A DNA stretch of 64,000 nucleotides from Pedobacter cryoconitis. GTDB taxonomy: Bacteria > Bacteroidota > Bacteroidia > Sphingobacteriales > Sphingobacteriaceae. Both the position numbers and the translations under genes were made by a program. The stretch is from positions 2,418,001 through 2,482,000 of the forward strand of contig NZ_CP014504.1 in NCBI RefSeq assembly GCF_001590605.1. Reading direction: 5' to 3'. Numbering within the stretch: position 1 is the first letter of the stretch; every line of letters starts with the position of its first letter. The notes under the pieces were generated by a model. That model did no database searches. It was not told the DNA's origin and saw nothing but the letters and a program-made list of their open reading frames with translations. Positions 43,718-51,984 of the stretch are shown one piece after another.

Positions 43718-46081
43718 TTAAGATTTGAATATTTTTTTAAACCACTTTTTATTTTTATCGTCTGGCGCATCGTAAGAACCATAGCCGTAACCATAGCCGT
43801 AACCATAGCCATAGCCGTAACCGTGACCATCAATGTCATTGACAACAATCCCAACGTTTTTCATCATTTCGTTCCTGCTCAGATCTTCCACAATATTCAA
43901 TTGTTTTTTAGCAGTGAAGTTTTGTCTCACTAAGTATATACAAGCATCTGCATGGGCAGACATCAGCTGCGCATCAGCAACGATCCCTATAGGAGGGGCA
44001 TCTATAATGATATAATCAAACTGTAATTTAAGTTCTTCAATCAATTCTTTAGTCCGGTCATCCAATAACATCTCTGCCGGATTTGGTGGCACAGGGCCTG
44101 AACTTACGATCGATAAATTTTTATGGATACTTAAAGGTTTTACTATATCCTTAACAGTTAAATTGGTATCAATAATGTAATTGGTGAACCCTGAATCGTT
44201 TGGGATATCCAGTTTGGCTGACAGGCCGGGCTTACGCAAATCAAGTTCCATTAAAAGAACTTTTTTATTGGAAAGCGCCAGTACATTCGCCAGGTTAATC
44301 GCCACAAAAGACTTTCCTTCTCCTGCCATACTTGAAGTGATCAGCATAACCTTTGCATCTGCAGCTTTCATGTAAAAGTAGAGGTTGGTCCTTAAGGCCC
44401 TGAATTGTTCAGAGACCGCAGACCTGGAACTATTGGCCACAACAAGGTTAGTACCTTCTTCGTTATGACTGATTTCTCCGATCACAGGAACTCCTGTTAC
44501 CCGGCTGATATCTTCTTTGGTCTGGACCTTATCATTTAAGATATCTTTCAGATAAATAACTGAGATCGGAATAAACAAGCCAAGGAAAAGACCAACGATA
44601 TAGATCATTGCTTTTTTAGGACTGAATGGTTTCACCTCTGATTTTGGCGGGTCAATGGTTCTGGAGTTCGAGATGTTTGAGGTTTTAGAAATCGCAGTTT
44701 CTTCACTTTTCTGCATCAAAAAGAGGTAAAGCTCTTGTTTGATTTGCTGCTGACGTGCTAAATTCAAATAATTACGTTCAATTTCCGGCACTCCGCGGAC
44801 CTGAGTTTCAGCCTTTTTCATTTGACTGCTTAACTTATCCCTGGTAATGGTAAAAGCGTCCAGTGTGGTTACCAGATTGGCTTCAATGTCGGCCCTTGCA
44901 TTTGCAATCTCCTTATCCAGTATAATAATCGCCGGATTGGCTTCAGTGATGCCGATTAATCTTTTTGCTCTTTCAAGGGTAAGGGTATTGAATTTTTCTA
45001 CAGCCCCGCTGAATACTAAATCTGCCGGTACTAAAGAACTTGGTAAAACGCGTTTGTTTTTCGTCCCGTCTTTTAAGTATTCCTGCAAACTTTTAAGAAT
45101 GCTGATCTGTGTTTCCATTTTACTCAGATCACTTACATATTGTCCTGTAGTCTGCACTAAAAGTTTAGACTGCTCAGTCATATCTGCCAGGTTATTCTTT
45201 TGTTTAAAGCCCTGAATATTGCCTTCAAGGTCACCTAGCTCTCTGCCTATAAAATTCAGGCGGTTCTGAATAAATTTAACCGTACTGTCTGCGATTTCAT
45301 TCTTGTCTTTCACATTTTCCTGAACATAGCTTTCAATCAGCTTATTCAGAATATCCTCTCCTTTTTTTGGTATGGGGTGGTTCAAAGAGACATCGACAAT
45401 AGTAATCAGCTTATTCTTAACCTCAACAGTAAGGTCTTCCATCATATCTGCTACTTTCGTATCGACAGAATTTATGTTTACATTATAGTTACCGTATAAA
45501 TCTGCAACTTCAGTATTCCTGGTCACCAGGATCGTTCCTACCCTGGGCATTTTAAAGGGCTTACCAAGAGTAACCAGTGTATCTAGTTTTTTGGAACTGA
45601 TGGCGATCTGATTATTTTTCAAAAGCTCAATCCCTACATTGGTTTCTTTAATGGTATCTTCTGCAGAGATGATCCTCACCTGAACTGGTGATTTATAAAG
45701 CTCGGTATTTTTGACTCTTCCTTTTCTGTAATAGGTAATATTAAGGTCCATGTCTTCTACAACACGCTCCATTAAATACCGGGTCTTTAAAATTTCAGCT
45801 TCATTATCAACCGTGCTTTTTGCACCTAATAATCCACCCAGGTCTCCCAGCAGGTCACTTCCTGCCATTAGTCCGCTACCCTTTTTTTCATCATTTACCA
45901 GCACTCTCGCAGATATTTTATAGCTCGGTGTCTTATACCTGGCATACAACACAGCTAAAGTAACACAAATTAATAAAGAGAATAAAATCCAATACCAATT
46001 GTATAATAAGCGTGATATAATTTGCTTTATATCTAAAGCATCATCTTTTTGTGATATCCTGTTTTCAACTATCTTGTTCAT
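43718..46081 (-). CDS. Wzc-like polysaccharide co-polymerase with tyrosine autokinase domain
   Basis: This 787-residue protein has a Wzz N-terminal transmembrane helix (about 30-50) and a long coiled-coil periplasmic region with a second transmembrane segment (about 500-520). A C-terminal BY-kinase domain has Walker A GEGKS at 587-591, Walker A-prime LLMELDLRKPG and Walker B IIIDAPP. The extreme tail has a tyrosine cluster: seven Gly-Tyr pairs (about 762-777), then SYD, ahead of a basic end. BY-kinases phosphorylate such tails in trans to control polymer length and export. It is 24 bp downstream of the Wza-like gene and 6 bp upstream of the aldolase gene. Confidence 0.93.
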   Translation of the reverse strand: MNKIVENRISQKDDALDIKQIISRLLYNWYWILFSLLICVTLAVLYARYKTPSYKISARVLVNDEKKGSGLMAGSDLLGDLGGLLGAKSTVDNEAEILKTRYLMERVVEDMDLNITYYRKGRVKNTELYKSPVQVRIISAEDTIKETNVGIELLKNNQIAISSKKLDTLVTLGKPFKMPRVGTILVTRNTEVADLYGNYNVNINSVDTKVADMMEDLTVEVKNKLITIVDVSLNHPIPKKGEDILNKLIESYVQENVKDKNEIADSTVKFIQNRLNFIGRELGDLEGNIQGFKQKNNLADMTEQSKLLVQTTGQYVSDLSKMETQISILKSLQEYLKDGTKNKRVLPSSLVPADLVFSGAVEKFNTLTLERAKRLIGITEANPAIIILDKEIANARADIEANLVTTLDAFTITRDKLSSQMKKAETQVRGVPEIERNYLNLARQQQIKQELYLFLMQKSEETAISKTSNISNSRTIDPPKSEVKPFSPKKAMIYIVGLFLGLFIPISVIYLKDILNDKVQTKEDISRVTGVPVIGEISHNEEGTNLVVANSSRSAVSEQFRALRTNLYFYMKAADAKVMLITSSMAGEGKSFVAINLANVLALSNKKVLLMELDLRKPGLSAKLDIPNDSGFTNYIIDTNLTVKDIVKPLSIHKNLSIVSSGPVPPNPAEMLLDDRTKELIEELKLQFDYIIIDAPPIGIVADAQLMSAHADACIYLVRQNFTAKKQLNIVEDLSRNEMMKNVGIVVNDIDGHGYGYGYGYGYGYGYGSYDAPDDKNKKWFKKIFKS
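43778..43825 (-). repeat. 12-bp tandem repeat encoding the Gly-Tyr tail of the tyrosine kinase
   Basis: On the minus strand the unit GGTTACGGCTAT is repeated with one 6-bp partial copy (GGTTACGGCTAT, GGCTAT, GGTTACGGCTAT, GGTTACGGCTAT). It encodes seven Gly-Tyr pairs. The unit preserves the reading frame, so copy number could change by slippage without a frameshift. Confidence 0.85.
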
Positions 46082-46105
46082 TGATTTATACTAAAAGGTG
46101 AGCGA

Positions 46106-46915
46106 CTAAAGTCTTGAAAACAAGACTATTAAAACTGAGAGCGCAGTCCCGATAATTGCATAAGTCTGGGTCCTCGCCTGGTTTAAAGAAGCAGCTTTTC
46201 CTTTGTTAGGCTCTACGTAAATGACATCGTTTTGTTTAAGGTAGTAAAAAGGGCTGTTAAATAACTCAGAAGAATTTAAATTAAGACGCGCGAATTCCTT
46301 TTTGCCATTATTATCCCTGATAAGCAAAACATTTTCACGTCTGCCGAATATGGTCAGATCCCCGGCTAAACCTAAGGCATCCAACACGCTAACTCTCTCA
46401 TTTGGCAATACATACGAAGCAGGTCTTCCAACCTCACCTAACACGGTGACCTTAAAATTAGCATAACGCACCTGCACATTCGGGTCTTTGTAGACAATTG
46501 CAGCTTTTTCTTTAATCAGGTCCCTGGCTTGAAAAGTAGTCAGACCACCGATCTTTACTTTGCCAACTATAGACAGGTCAATCTCCCCGTTTTTATCGAC
46601 CAGGAACCCCGAAGCAGGTGGTGTTGCGACAATTCCTCCGGCTGGCCCGGGAATAGTGCTCAACGCCTGGGTACCTACCTGATTGACAACCATAGAAGTG
46701 GCCGGATCAATAGTGAATATCGAAATGGAAAGAATATCATCAGGCTGAATGGCTGGCTCTGTGAAAACTGCTGTATTCGCTAATACAGATTTTTCTGAGG
46801 ACGTGATGTCCTGGAAGTAAGGTACATTTTTTGTACTTGCACATGATGTAAAAAGCAAAGCCAAAAACAGGATTGCACTGTTTCTGATTCTACCATTTTT
46901 AAAACTTCTTCTCAT
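46106..46915 (-). CDS. Wza-like polysaccharide export lipoprotein
   Basis: This 269-residue lipoprotein has signal C25 (LLFTSCASTKNVPYF). A poly-export (Wza) domain with QPDDILSISIFTIDP follows, then SLBB-type segments (VDKNGEIDLSIVGKVKIGGLTTFQARDLI and VLGEVGRPASYVLPNERVSVLDALGLAGD). A single C-terminal transmembrane helix (YAIIGTALSVLIVLFSRL) ends the protein, a feature of Bacteroidetes forms. It forms the outer-membrane channel with the Wzc-like kinase. It is 24 bp upstream of the kinase gene and 113 bp downstream of the phosphatase gene. Confidence 0.93.
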   Translation of the reverse strand: MRRSFKNGRIRNSAILFLALLFTSCASTKNVPYFQDITSSEKSVLANTAVFTEPAIQPDDILSISIFTIDPATSMVVNQVGTQALSTIPGPAGGIVATPPASGFLVDKNGEIDLSIVGKVKIGGLTTFQARDLIKEKAAIVYKDPNVQVRYANFKVTVLGEVGRPASYVLPNERVSVLDALGLAGDLTIFGRRENVLLIRDNNGKKEFARLNLNSSELFNSPFYYLKQNDVIYVEPNKGKAASLNQARTQTYAIIGTALSVLIVLFSRL

Positions 46916-47028
46916 AGGTGGATAAGGCGTTTTTAACGGGTTATAATTTATAGGAGTTTATTTGGGCTATCATTGGAACTATATATTCTATACGCCCTGT
47001 ATGAATATATAAACGTTTTATCTTCCTT

Positions 47029-47757
47029 TCAGGAGAAAATATCCTTGTTTTTAAACTCATAGTTACCTAGTTTTTTATACAAAGCACCACTGGTAATTGC
47101 AGCTGAAAGGACACGTAAATGCTTGTCATGATGCAAGTCTGTTGCAGCAAAATCATAAAGTTTATTTTCCAGCAGATATTCGGATACGCGTTTTACTTCA
47201 TTCCCATAATATCCACAAACAGCTAATAAATTTAACTGGAACATCACCCCCATTTCTTTATATCTGTTAAATCTGGCCAGATGTTTATGATTAAAGGAAT
47301 AGCGCTCGGGATGCGCAAGAATAACATGATAGCCAAGGATCTTCAAATCAAAGATGACCTGATCAATTCCAGGTGTTTCTGAGAGATAAGACATCTCAAT
47401 CAAAATATAATTTCCCGGCAAACAAAGCAACCCTTCTTTAGCTTGAAAATTTTCATCTATCATATATTCTGCTGCCGCACTAATATCTATCTCTAAACCA
47501 GCTTTTTCCAAACAAATTTTCACCTCCCCCAAAGCAGAAGAAATAGTATTCGCATCATTTGGATATAATTCCTCAAAAATATGAGGCGTGCAAAGGAATT
47601 TACTAAATCCCAAATCACTTAACTGCTTAATTAAATTCAAAGATTGCTGAGCATCAGGAGATCCGTCATCAATTCCTGGCAATAAATGGGAATGGATGTC
47701 AACACCCAACCATTCTATATCCTCAACTCTATTTTTTTTCTTAAAAAAGGTAAACAT
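47029..47757 (-). CDS. PHP-family tyrosine-protein phosphatase (CpsB/YwqE-like)
   Basis: This 242-residue protein has the PHP metal-binding motif DIHSHLLPGIDDG (H22, H24), CTPHIF, AAEYMIDENF and ILAHPERY, typical of CpsB/CapC/YwqE phosphatases. These remove phosphate from BY-kinase tyrosine tails, so it is the natural antagonist of the Wzc-like kinase downstream. It is the first gene of the twelve-gene operon and has a -7 element 86 bp upstream of its ATG. Metal-ligand spacing is normal for the family. Confidence 0.92.
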   Translation of the reverse strand: MFTFFKKKNRVEDIEWLGVDIHSHLLPGIDDGSPDAQQSLNLIKQLSDLGFSKFLCTPHIFEELYPNDANTISSALGEVKICLEKAGLEIDISAAAEYMIDENFQAKEGLLCLPGNYILIEMSYLSETPGIDQVIFDLKILGYHVILAHPERYSFNHKHLARFNRYKEMGVMFQLNLLAVCGYYGNEVKRVSEYLLENKLYDFAATDLHHDKHLRVLSAAITSGALYKKLGNYEFKNKDIFS

Positions 47758-48581
47758 ACTTTATAATATAGTATTTCGTAAGGGAATAAGAATGTAGTTT
47801 CACTAACATCAGATTAATACCTTATGTTTTTTAACGAAAGTACAAATTTATTCATACATAAAATGATTTAGACGTTAAATTATTGTGTTTTTTTTATCAA
47901 CTAAAGGTACAACGGTTAAAAAACAAGCACTTAAAGTCGATATAAAATTATATTCAGTTACAAAACATGATGCTAAAAAAAAAGAAGGACTAAATAGCGG
48001 CATTAAACGTAGAATAAGACAAAAACTTATAAAAAACACATTTTAAACACTTTAAACAATATAAAAATCAATTATTGACTCCTGAACATCGCGCCAGCAA
48101 ATTCTCAGCCTGGCAGGAAACGGCTTCTTTAAAGACCAGGCCCGAATTCCCCGCACAACTTAAAGGAATACCCACTCAGGAGCATGGATAAGCCATAAAA
48201 ATCAAACAGAGAGCCAAAACCGGATTTCAACAAACACCTTTAGTTAATTTATTTCAATTATAATATATTTAAATATGAATATTTTATTTTTTATTGAAAT
48301 TATATAAACATATAATATAAAAATAATTTAATTAATTAAAATCATTCCCCTCAAACAATTGAATAAGAAGAAGATCAGCGTGGATGAAGGATGTTTATAA
48401 GCTGCAACGCAAACTTAAAATTTCACCTTTCAACTGTTTTCTAAATGCTTTTTAATTAATTCATAACTGCTTTTTAATTACTTTCCAACTGCTTTCTAAC
48501 AAATAAATAGTTAAAGCATCAAACATTATAATGATTTAAGGGTTTAACATTTACAGTAAGTACTCCTAACGCCATTATAAA
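47758..48581. promoter_or_regulatory. Long divergent intergenic region with a capsule operon promoter, a GC-richer island and a repeat
   Basis: About 820 bp between the capsule operon and the Omp85-type gene, mostly very AT-rich. A -7 element for the operon is at 47843-47850. A GC-richer block at about 48075-48191 contains an open frame on the plus strand (TTG start; TPEHRASKFSAWQETASL then KTRPEFPAQLKGIPTQEHG, TAA at 48189-48191), which may be a small peptide or a gene remnant. A loosely repeated unit AACTGCTTTTTAATTA occurs about four times between 48430 and 48500. Confidence 0.45.
47843..47850 (-). promoter_or_regulatory. Candidate -7 promoter element of the capsule operon
   Basis: TAAATTTG on the minus strand matches the Bacteroidetes -7 consensus TAnnTTTG and lies 86 bp upstream of the phosphatase ATG. 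I see no clear TTG at the -33 position. Confidence 0.4.
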
Positions 48582-49937
48582 TTGGAATTCAGACATACAG
48601 CAAATCAAATAGAAAAATACAATTATAACCGGATAAAATTCTCTATACTATCCAGATTATTTTTATCTGCCGGATTTATAACCTTAAGCAGCCTTGCTTA
48701 TAGTCAGCAAATAAAGCCTGCTGATTCCTTGAAAAAGGATTCTTTAGCTGCTGCAGTAAAACCAACAGACTCCACCTATAAGCAATATGACATAGCTGAC
48801 TTATTCAGAAAGGTGTTACACCCCAATAGAAAGGTAAACCCGCTGCGTAAAAAATCAGGAATCACGCCAATACCTAATGTTGCTTATAATCCAAGTATTG
48901 GAGCGCAAATAGGTATTAAGGCTGTGGCTGGCAGAGTATTAGGAAGCGAGCCGAATACATTGATGTCTGTAGCGGCCACTTCGGCTTCTATCACAACTAA
49001 AGGCATTATTTATTTTTATATTAATCATAATATTTATACTCCCGGGAATAAATGGAATTTTCAGGGGAGCCTGGTTGCCGCAAAAACTGTAACACCCGAT
49101 TTCGGATTAGGTATAGGAAATAATCAACCTGGAAGTGTAGAAGATGAGGCTCTGTTAAATCCAGATCGCAAGGGCTATGTATTGCATGCCCAGTATTATA
49201 GTTTCAAAGAGAAAGTATATAAACAAGTGGAAGAAAACTTATTCGTGGGCGCTGGTGTATCATTTGATATTAGAAGAAAGATCGAAGACAGGACGACAGA
49301 AAGCGAGTTAACACCCTATAATATTTACAGTGACCGTCATGGATTTGACCGTGATCACTATAGTTCAAATGGGCTGCTTTTCAATGTTCAGTATACGACA
49401 CGTGACAATCAGAACAGGGCCTACAAAGGGATTTATGCAGATGCCGGCATCAGAGTAAACCAGAGCTGGATAGGCAGTACAAAAAATGCCGTACAATTCA
49501 CAACCGATTTTAGAAAATACTGGAGTCTTTCTGCACGTAATCCCGAACATGTAATTGCGTTCTGGAACTGGGGATCGTACCTTGCAAGTGGAGCAATACC
49601 CTATTTGGAATTACCAGGAACGGGTAAAGATCCGGCTTTCCGCAGTGGAAGAGGATACACCATAGGCTATTTTAAAGGTACTAATTATAACTATTCAGAA
49701 TTAGAATACAGGTTCCCGATTACCAGGAATAAGTTTTTGAGTGGCGTTACCTTCTTTAATGTACAAACGACCAATGATGAGCTGGGAACAAAAATATTTG
49801 ACAAGTGGCAACCTGGGGGCGGTGCGGGTTTACGTGTGTTATTTAATAAAGCGACAAGAACAAACCTATGCCTTGATTACGCCTTCGGAAATTATGGTTC
49901 AAGGGGATTCTTTTTGGGATTAAATGAGGCGTTTTAG
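48582..49937 (+). CDS. BamA/TamA (Omp85)-family outer-membrane protein, POTRA-less
   Basis: A TTG start at 48582 is the only reasonable start after the in-frame stop at 48567, giving 451 residues. A signal peptide follows (about 20-42, ending LAYSQQ). The mature protein has a short linker and then a barrel-like C-terminal region with the Omp85 surface-antigen pattern: RSGRGYTIGYFKGTNYNYSELEYRFPI, GGGAGLRVLFNK and a final NEAF. No POTRA repeats are present, so this is a small Omp85-type protein of unknown substrate. A 24-bp unit is repeated three times from the end of the gene onward. Confidence 0.75.
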   Translation: MEFRHTANQIEKYNYNRIKFSILSRLFLSAGFITLSSLAYSQQIKPADSLKKDSLAAAVKPTDSTYKQYDIADLFRKVLHPNRKVNPLRKKSGITPIPNVAYNPSIGAQIGIKAVAGRVLGSEPNTLMSVAATSASITTKGIIYFYINHNIYTPGNKWNFQGSLVAAKTVTPDFGLGIGNNQPGSVEDEALLNPDRKGYVLHAQYYSFKEKVYKQVEENLFVGAGVSFDIRRKIEDRTTESELTPYNIYSDRHGFDRDHYSSNGLLFNVQYTTRDNQNRAYKGIYADAGIRVNQSWIGSTKNAVQFTTDFRKYWSLSARNPEHVIAFWNWGSYLASGAIPYLELPGTGKDPAFRSGRGYTIGYFKGTNYNYSELEYRFPITRNKFLSGVTFFNVQTTNDELGTKIFDKWQPGGGAGLRVLFNKATRTNLCLDYAFGNYGSRGFFLGLNEAF

Positions 49938-50002
49938 GCATTCAAAGAAATAAAGTTTTAGGCATTCAGATAAATAAAGTTTTAAGCATTCTAATAAATA
50001 AA
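49931..50002 (+). repeat. Three-unit 24-bp tandem repeat beginning at the Omp85 stop codon
   Basis: Three copies, each exactly 24 bp: 49931-49954, 49955-49978 and 49979-50002. Their starts read GTTTTAGGCATTC, GTTTTAGGCATTC and GTTTTAAGCATTC. The first copy contains the end of the gene and its TAG stop; the others are non-coding. Confidence 0.9.
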
Positions 50003-50057
50003 AAGAAAAACAAATAGCTGAAATTTATTTATTTTCACAAACTACAGCTATAAACCT

Positions 50058-51227
50058 ATGAAATTATTCTTATACACTATTGGTCTGTCGGCATTAATTG
50101 CCGGCTGTCATTCCACAGAGAAAAAGACACCTGCTGCTGATACCACTGCTCAGGAAGCAGTATCCCGCCGGATAGCAGTCCAGGAGCATCTTCCGAAAAG
50201 CTTTTACAAAAGATTCCAGGGGATTATTGGAGAACGGAATGTAGTGATCAACTTAAGCCGCACTGGAAACAATTTTACAGGTACTTATGATTACAATGGT
50301 ACTCAGGTGAATTTGATAACTGATACTGTTATTAATCAGGACAGTATCATTCTGACTGAGCGTGGTCTTGGAGATTGGTATTCAGACGAAACTCCTGCCG
50401 GACCAAAATTACACTTAAAATGGACAGGGACAGTTTTAAGCGGCTTGAGAGTACAGAGTAAAGAAAAATCAAGTATCCGTCTGGAGGAAAAGTATCCTGA
50501 AGGAAGTTATAGTTTTAACATTGCCAGTTATCAGGATTCTATCAAAGCGCTTCCGAAATTAAAAGATTCACCTCAGGCAGTGATCAGTTATGAATATTTA
50601 ATGCCAGCAGGAAAAACGCCAGAGGTATTGTGGCTGGACAAACAGTTCAGGAATATCATAAAAATACTAAATGCACCCTCTTGGGACGCGGGTATAAAAG
50701 CTGAGGCAAAGAGTTATCTGAATGCCTACAGAACTGAAATACCCGATATGAAGGATGAAAAAGGCAAACTGGGCGCTTCCGCAAATTATTCCAGAGCTCA
50801 GCAACTCTTTATGCAGTATAATGGTGGAGGCTTCGCCATTGTTAAACATCTGGTTGACGATTATTCGGGCGGTGCACATAATAACTATGGAACTACATTG
50901 TATTGTTTTGATGTGAAAAATCAAAAACATTTAGTGCTGGCTGATCTCGTCAATATTGATTCTGTGTCTTTACAAAAATTAGTAGAAAAGAATTTCAGGA
51001 TACAATACAAAGTAAAACCAAACCAGGCATTGACAACGCAATTATTCGATGATCACCTGGCTGCCAACAAGAACTTCTTTTTTGATACCAGCGGCATTGC
51101 ATTTTTATACAATCCTTATGAAGTGGCTAGTTTTGCGCAAGGACAAATTGTAGTTTCTGTTCCTTATAAGGATTTGAAGAAATATCTTAATCCTTCTTTT
51201 GTTAAAAGAATGGAGCTCAATTTATAA
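50058..51227 (+). CDS. DUF3298/DUF4163 (RsiV-type) lipoprotein
   Basis: This 389-residue lipoprotein has C17 (ALIAGC) as its lipid anchor. The middle contains VISYEYLMPAG. The DUF3298-type domain (about 180-389) has YSGGAHNNYGTTLYCFDVKNQK, HLVLADLV and, near the end, FLYNPYEVASFAQGQIVVSVPYKDLKKYL. Family members include the anti-sigma RsiV and many periplasmic proteins. In Bacteroidetes they are usually stand-alone lipoproteins of unknown role. An additional N-terminal beta-rich part (about 45-150) precedes the conserved domain. Confidence 0.8.
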   Translation: MKLFLYTIGLSALIAGCHSTEKKTPAADTTAQEAVSRRIAVQEHLPKSFYKRFQGIIGERNVVINLSRTGNNFTGTYDYNGTQVNLITDTVINQDSIILTERGLGDWYSDETPAGPKLHLKWTGTVLSGLRVQSKEKSSIRLEEKYPEGSYSFNIASYQDSIKALPKLKDSPQAVISYEYLMPAGKTPEVLWLDKQFRNIIKILNAPSWDAGIKAEAKSYLNAYRTEIPDMKDEKGKLGASANYSRAQQLFMQYNGGGFAIVKHLVDDYSGGAHNNYGTTLYCFDVKNQKHLVLADLVNIDSVSLQKLVEKNFRIQYKVKPNQALTTQLFDDHLAANKNFFFDTSGIAFLYNPYEVASFAQGQIVVSVPYKDLKKYLNPSFVKRMELNL

Positions 51228-51242
51228 CCATATCTTATAATT

Positions 51243-51290
51243 AAATACAATGATTGAGAAAGATAAATACAATGACTGAGAAAGAGCCTG
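51243..51290 (+). repeat. 22-bp tandem duplication at the start of the HD hydrolase gene
   Basis: AAATACAATGATTGAGAAAG (from 51243) recurs 22 bp later as AAATACAATGACTGAGAAAG. Each copy has an ATG (51250 and 51272). They are out of frame with each other. The first ATG opens only nine codons before TGA. Confidence 0.85.
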
Positions 51291-51817
51291 TAAAGATGGA
51301 TTATAAAAGATTATTTAATGAAGCCCGGGAATTTGCAGTAAAAGCACATGGTGATCAGAAATATGGTGTATCTCCTTATGAAATACACCTTGGAAATGTA
51401 ATTAGCGTACTGATGCGCTTTAATGTTGAGCTGGGTAATCCATATCATCTGAATCTGTTAATTGCGGCCTGGCTGCACGATGTACTGGAAGACACCGCAG
51501 TGACCAAAGCTGAGCTGGAAGAGAAATTCGGGGCAGTAGTTACTGCTATTGTCTATACGCTGAGTGATGATCAGGGAGCCAGCAGAGCAGAAAGAAAAGT
51601 CAACTTCTATAAAAAGATAGCTAAAAACGAAGATGCCATTATTGTAAAACTTGCGGATAGAATTTCAAACGTTGAATTTAGTATTATCCATGGCAATGAG
51701 CGGAAATTTGAAATTTATAAAGTTGAACAGCTGAAATTAGAAGAAGTATTAATTCCGGTATTAAAATCACCCTTAGGGCTTGAGCTGTTAACCTACCTCA
51801 GAAAATTATTAAAATAG
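51272..51817 (+). CDS. HD-domain (RelA/SpoT hydrolase-like, MESH1-type) protein
   Basis: The start is set at ATG 51272 (MTEKEPVKMDYKRLFNEA), giving 181 residues; a TTG at 51254 is also in frame. The metal-binding HD pattern is present: H26 in AVKAHGDQKYG, H39 in YEIHLGNV, the HD pair H69-D70 in AAWLHDVLEDT, and VKLADRISNVEFS near the end. This matches SpoT-type hydrolase domains without the synthetase part, comparable with MESH1 enzymes that hydrolyse (p)ppGpp or NADPH. The activity is inferred. The 22-bp tandem duplication just upstream carries a second, out-of-frame ATG. Confidence 0.85.
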   Translation: MTEKEPVKMDYKRLFNEAREFAVKAHGDQKYGVSPYEIHLGNVISVLMRFNVELGNPYHLNLLIAAWLHDVLEDTAVTKAELEEKFGAVVTAIVYTLSDDQGASRAERKVNFYKKIAKNEDAIIVKLADRISNVEFSIIHGNERKFEIYKVEQLKLEEVLIPVLKSPLGLELLTYLRKLLK

Positions 51818-51826
51818 CATACTGAT

Positions 51827-51960
51827 CTATTTTATTTCAATTGTTTGAATTTGAAGCAGGTTTATAACCCGATCGTCTACATGAGCAAGTACTTTTACCT
51901 GAGCTCCCGGGTTTTTATCAAAAGTATACCATTCCTAAAAAACAGTCTCACATCGGGTAA
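51827..51960 (-). pseudogene. Short decayed coding remnant after the HD gene
   Basis: The minus strand carries an open frame ending at TAG 51827-51829 and reading EWYTFDKNPGAQVKVLAHVD then DRVINLLQIQTIEIK. It is preceded by a stop in frame, with further protein-like sequence (VTRCETVF) beyond. This is consistent with the C-terminal scrap of a lost gene. The family is not recognised, and the short length allows chance. Confidence 0.3.
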
Positions 51961-51984
51961 CCATCAAATTCCCCTGGTATCAGG

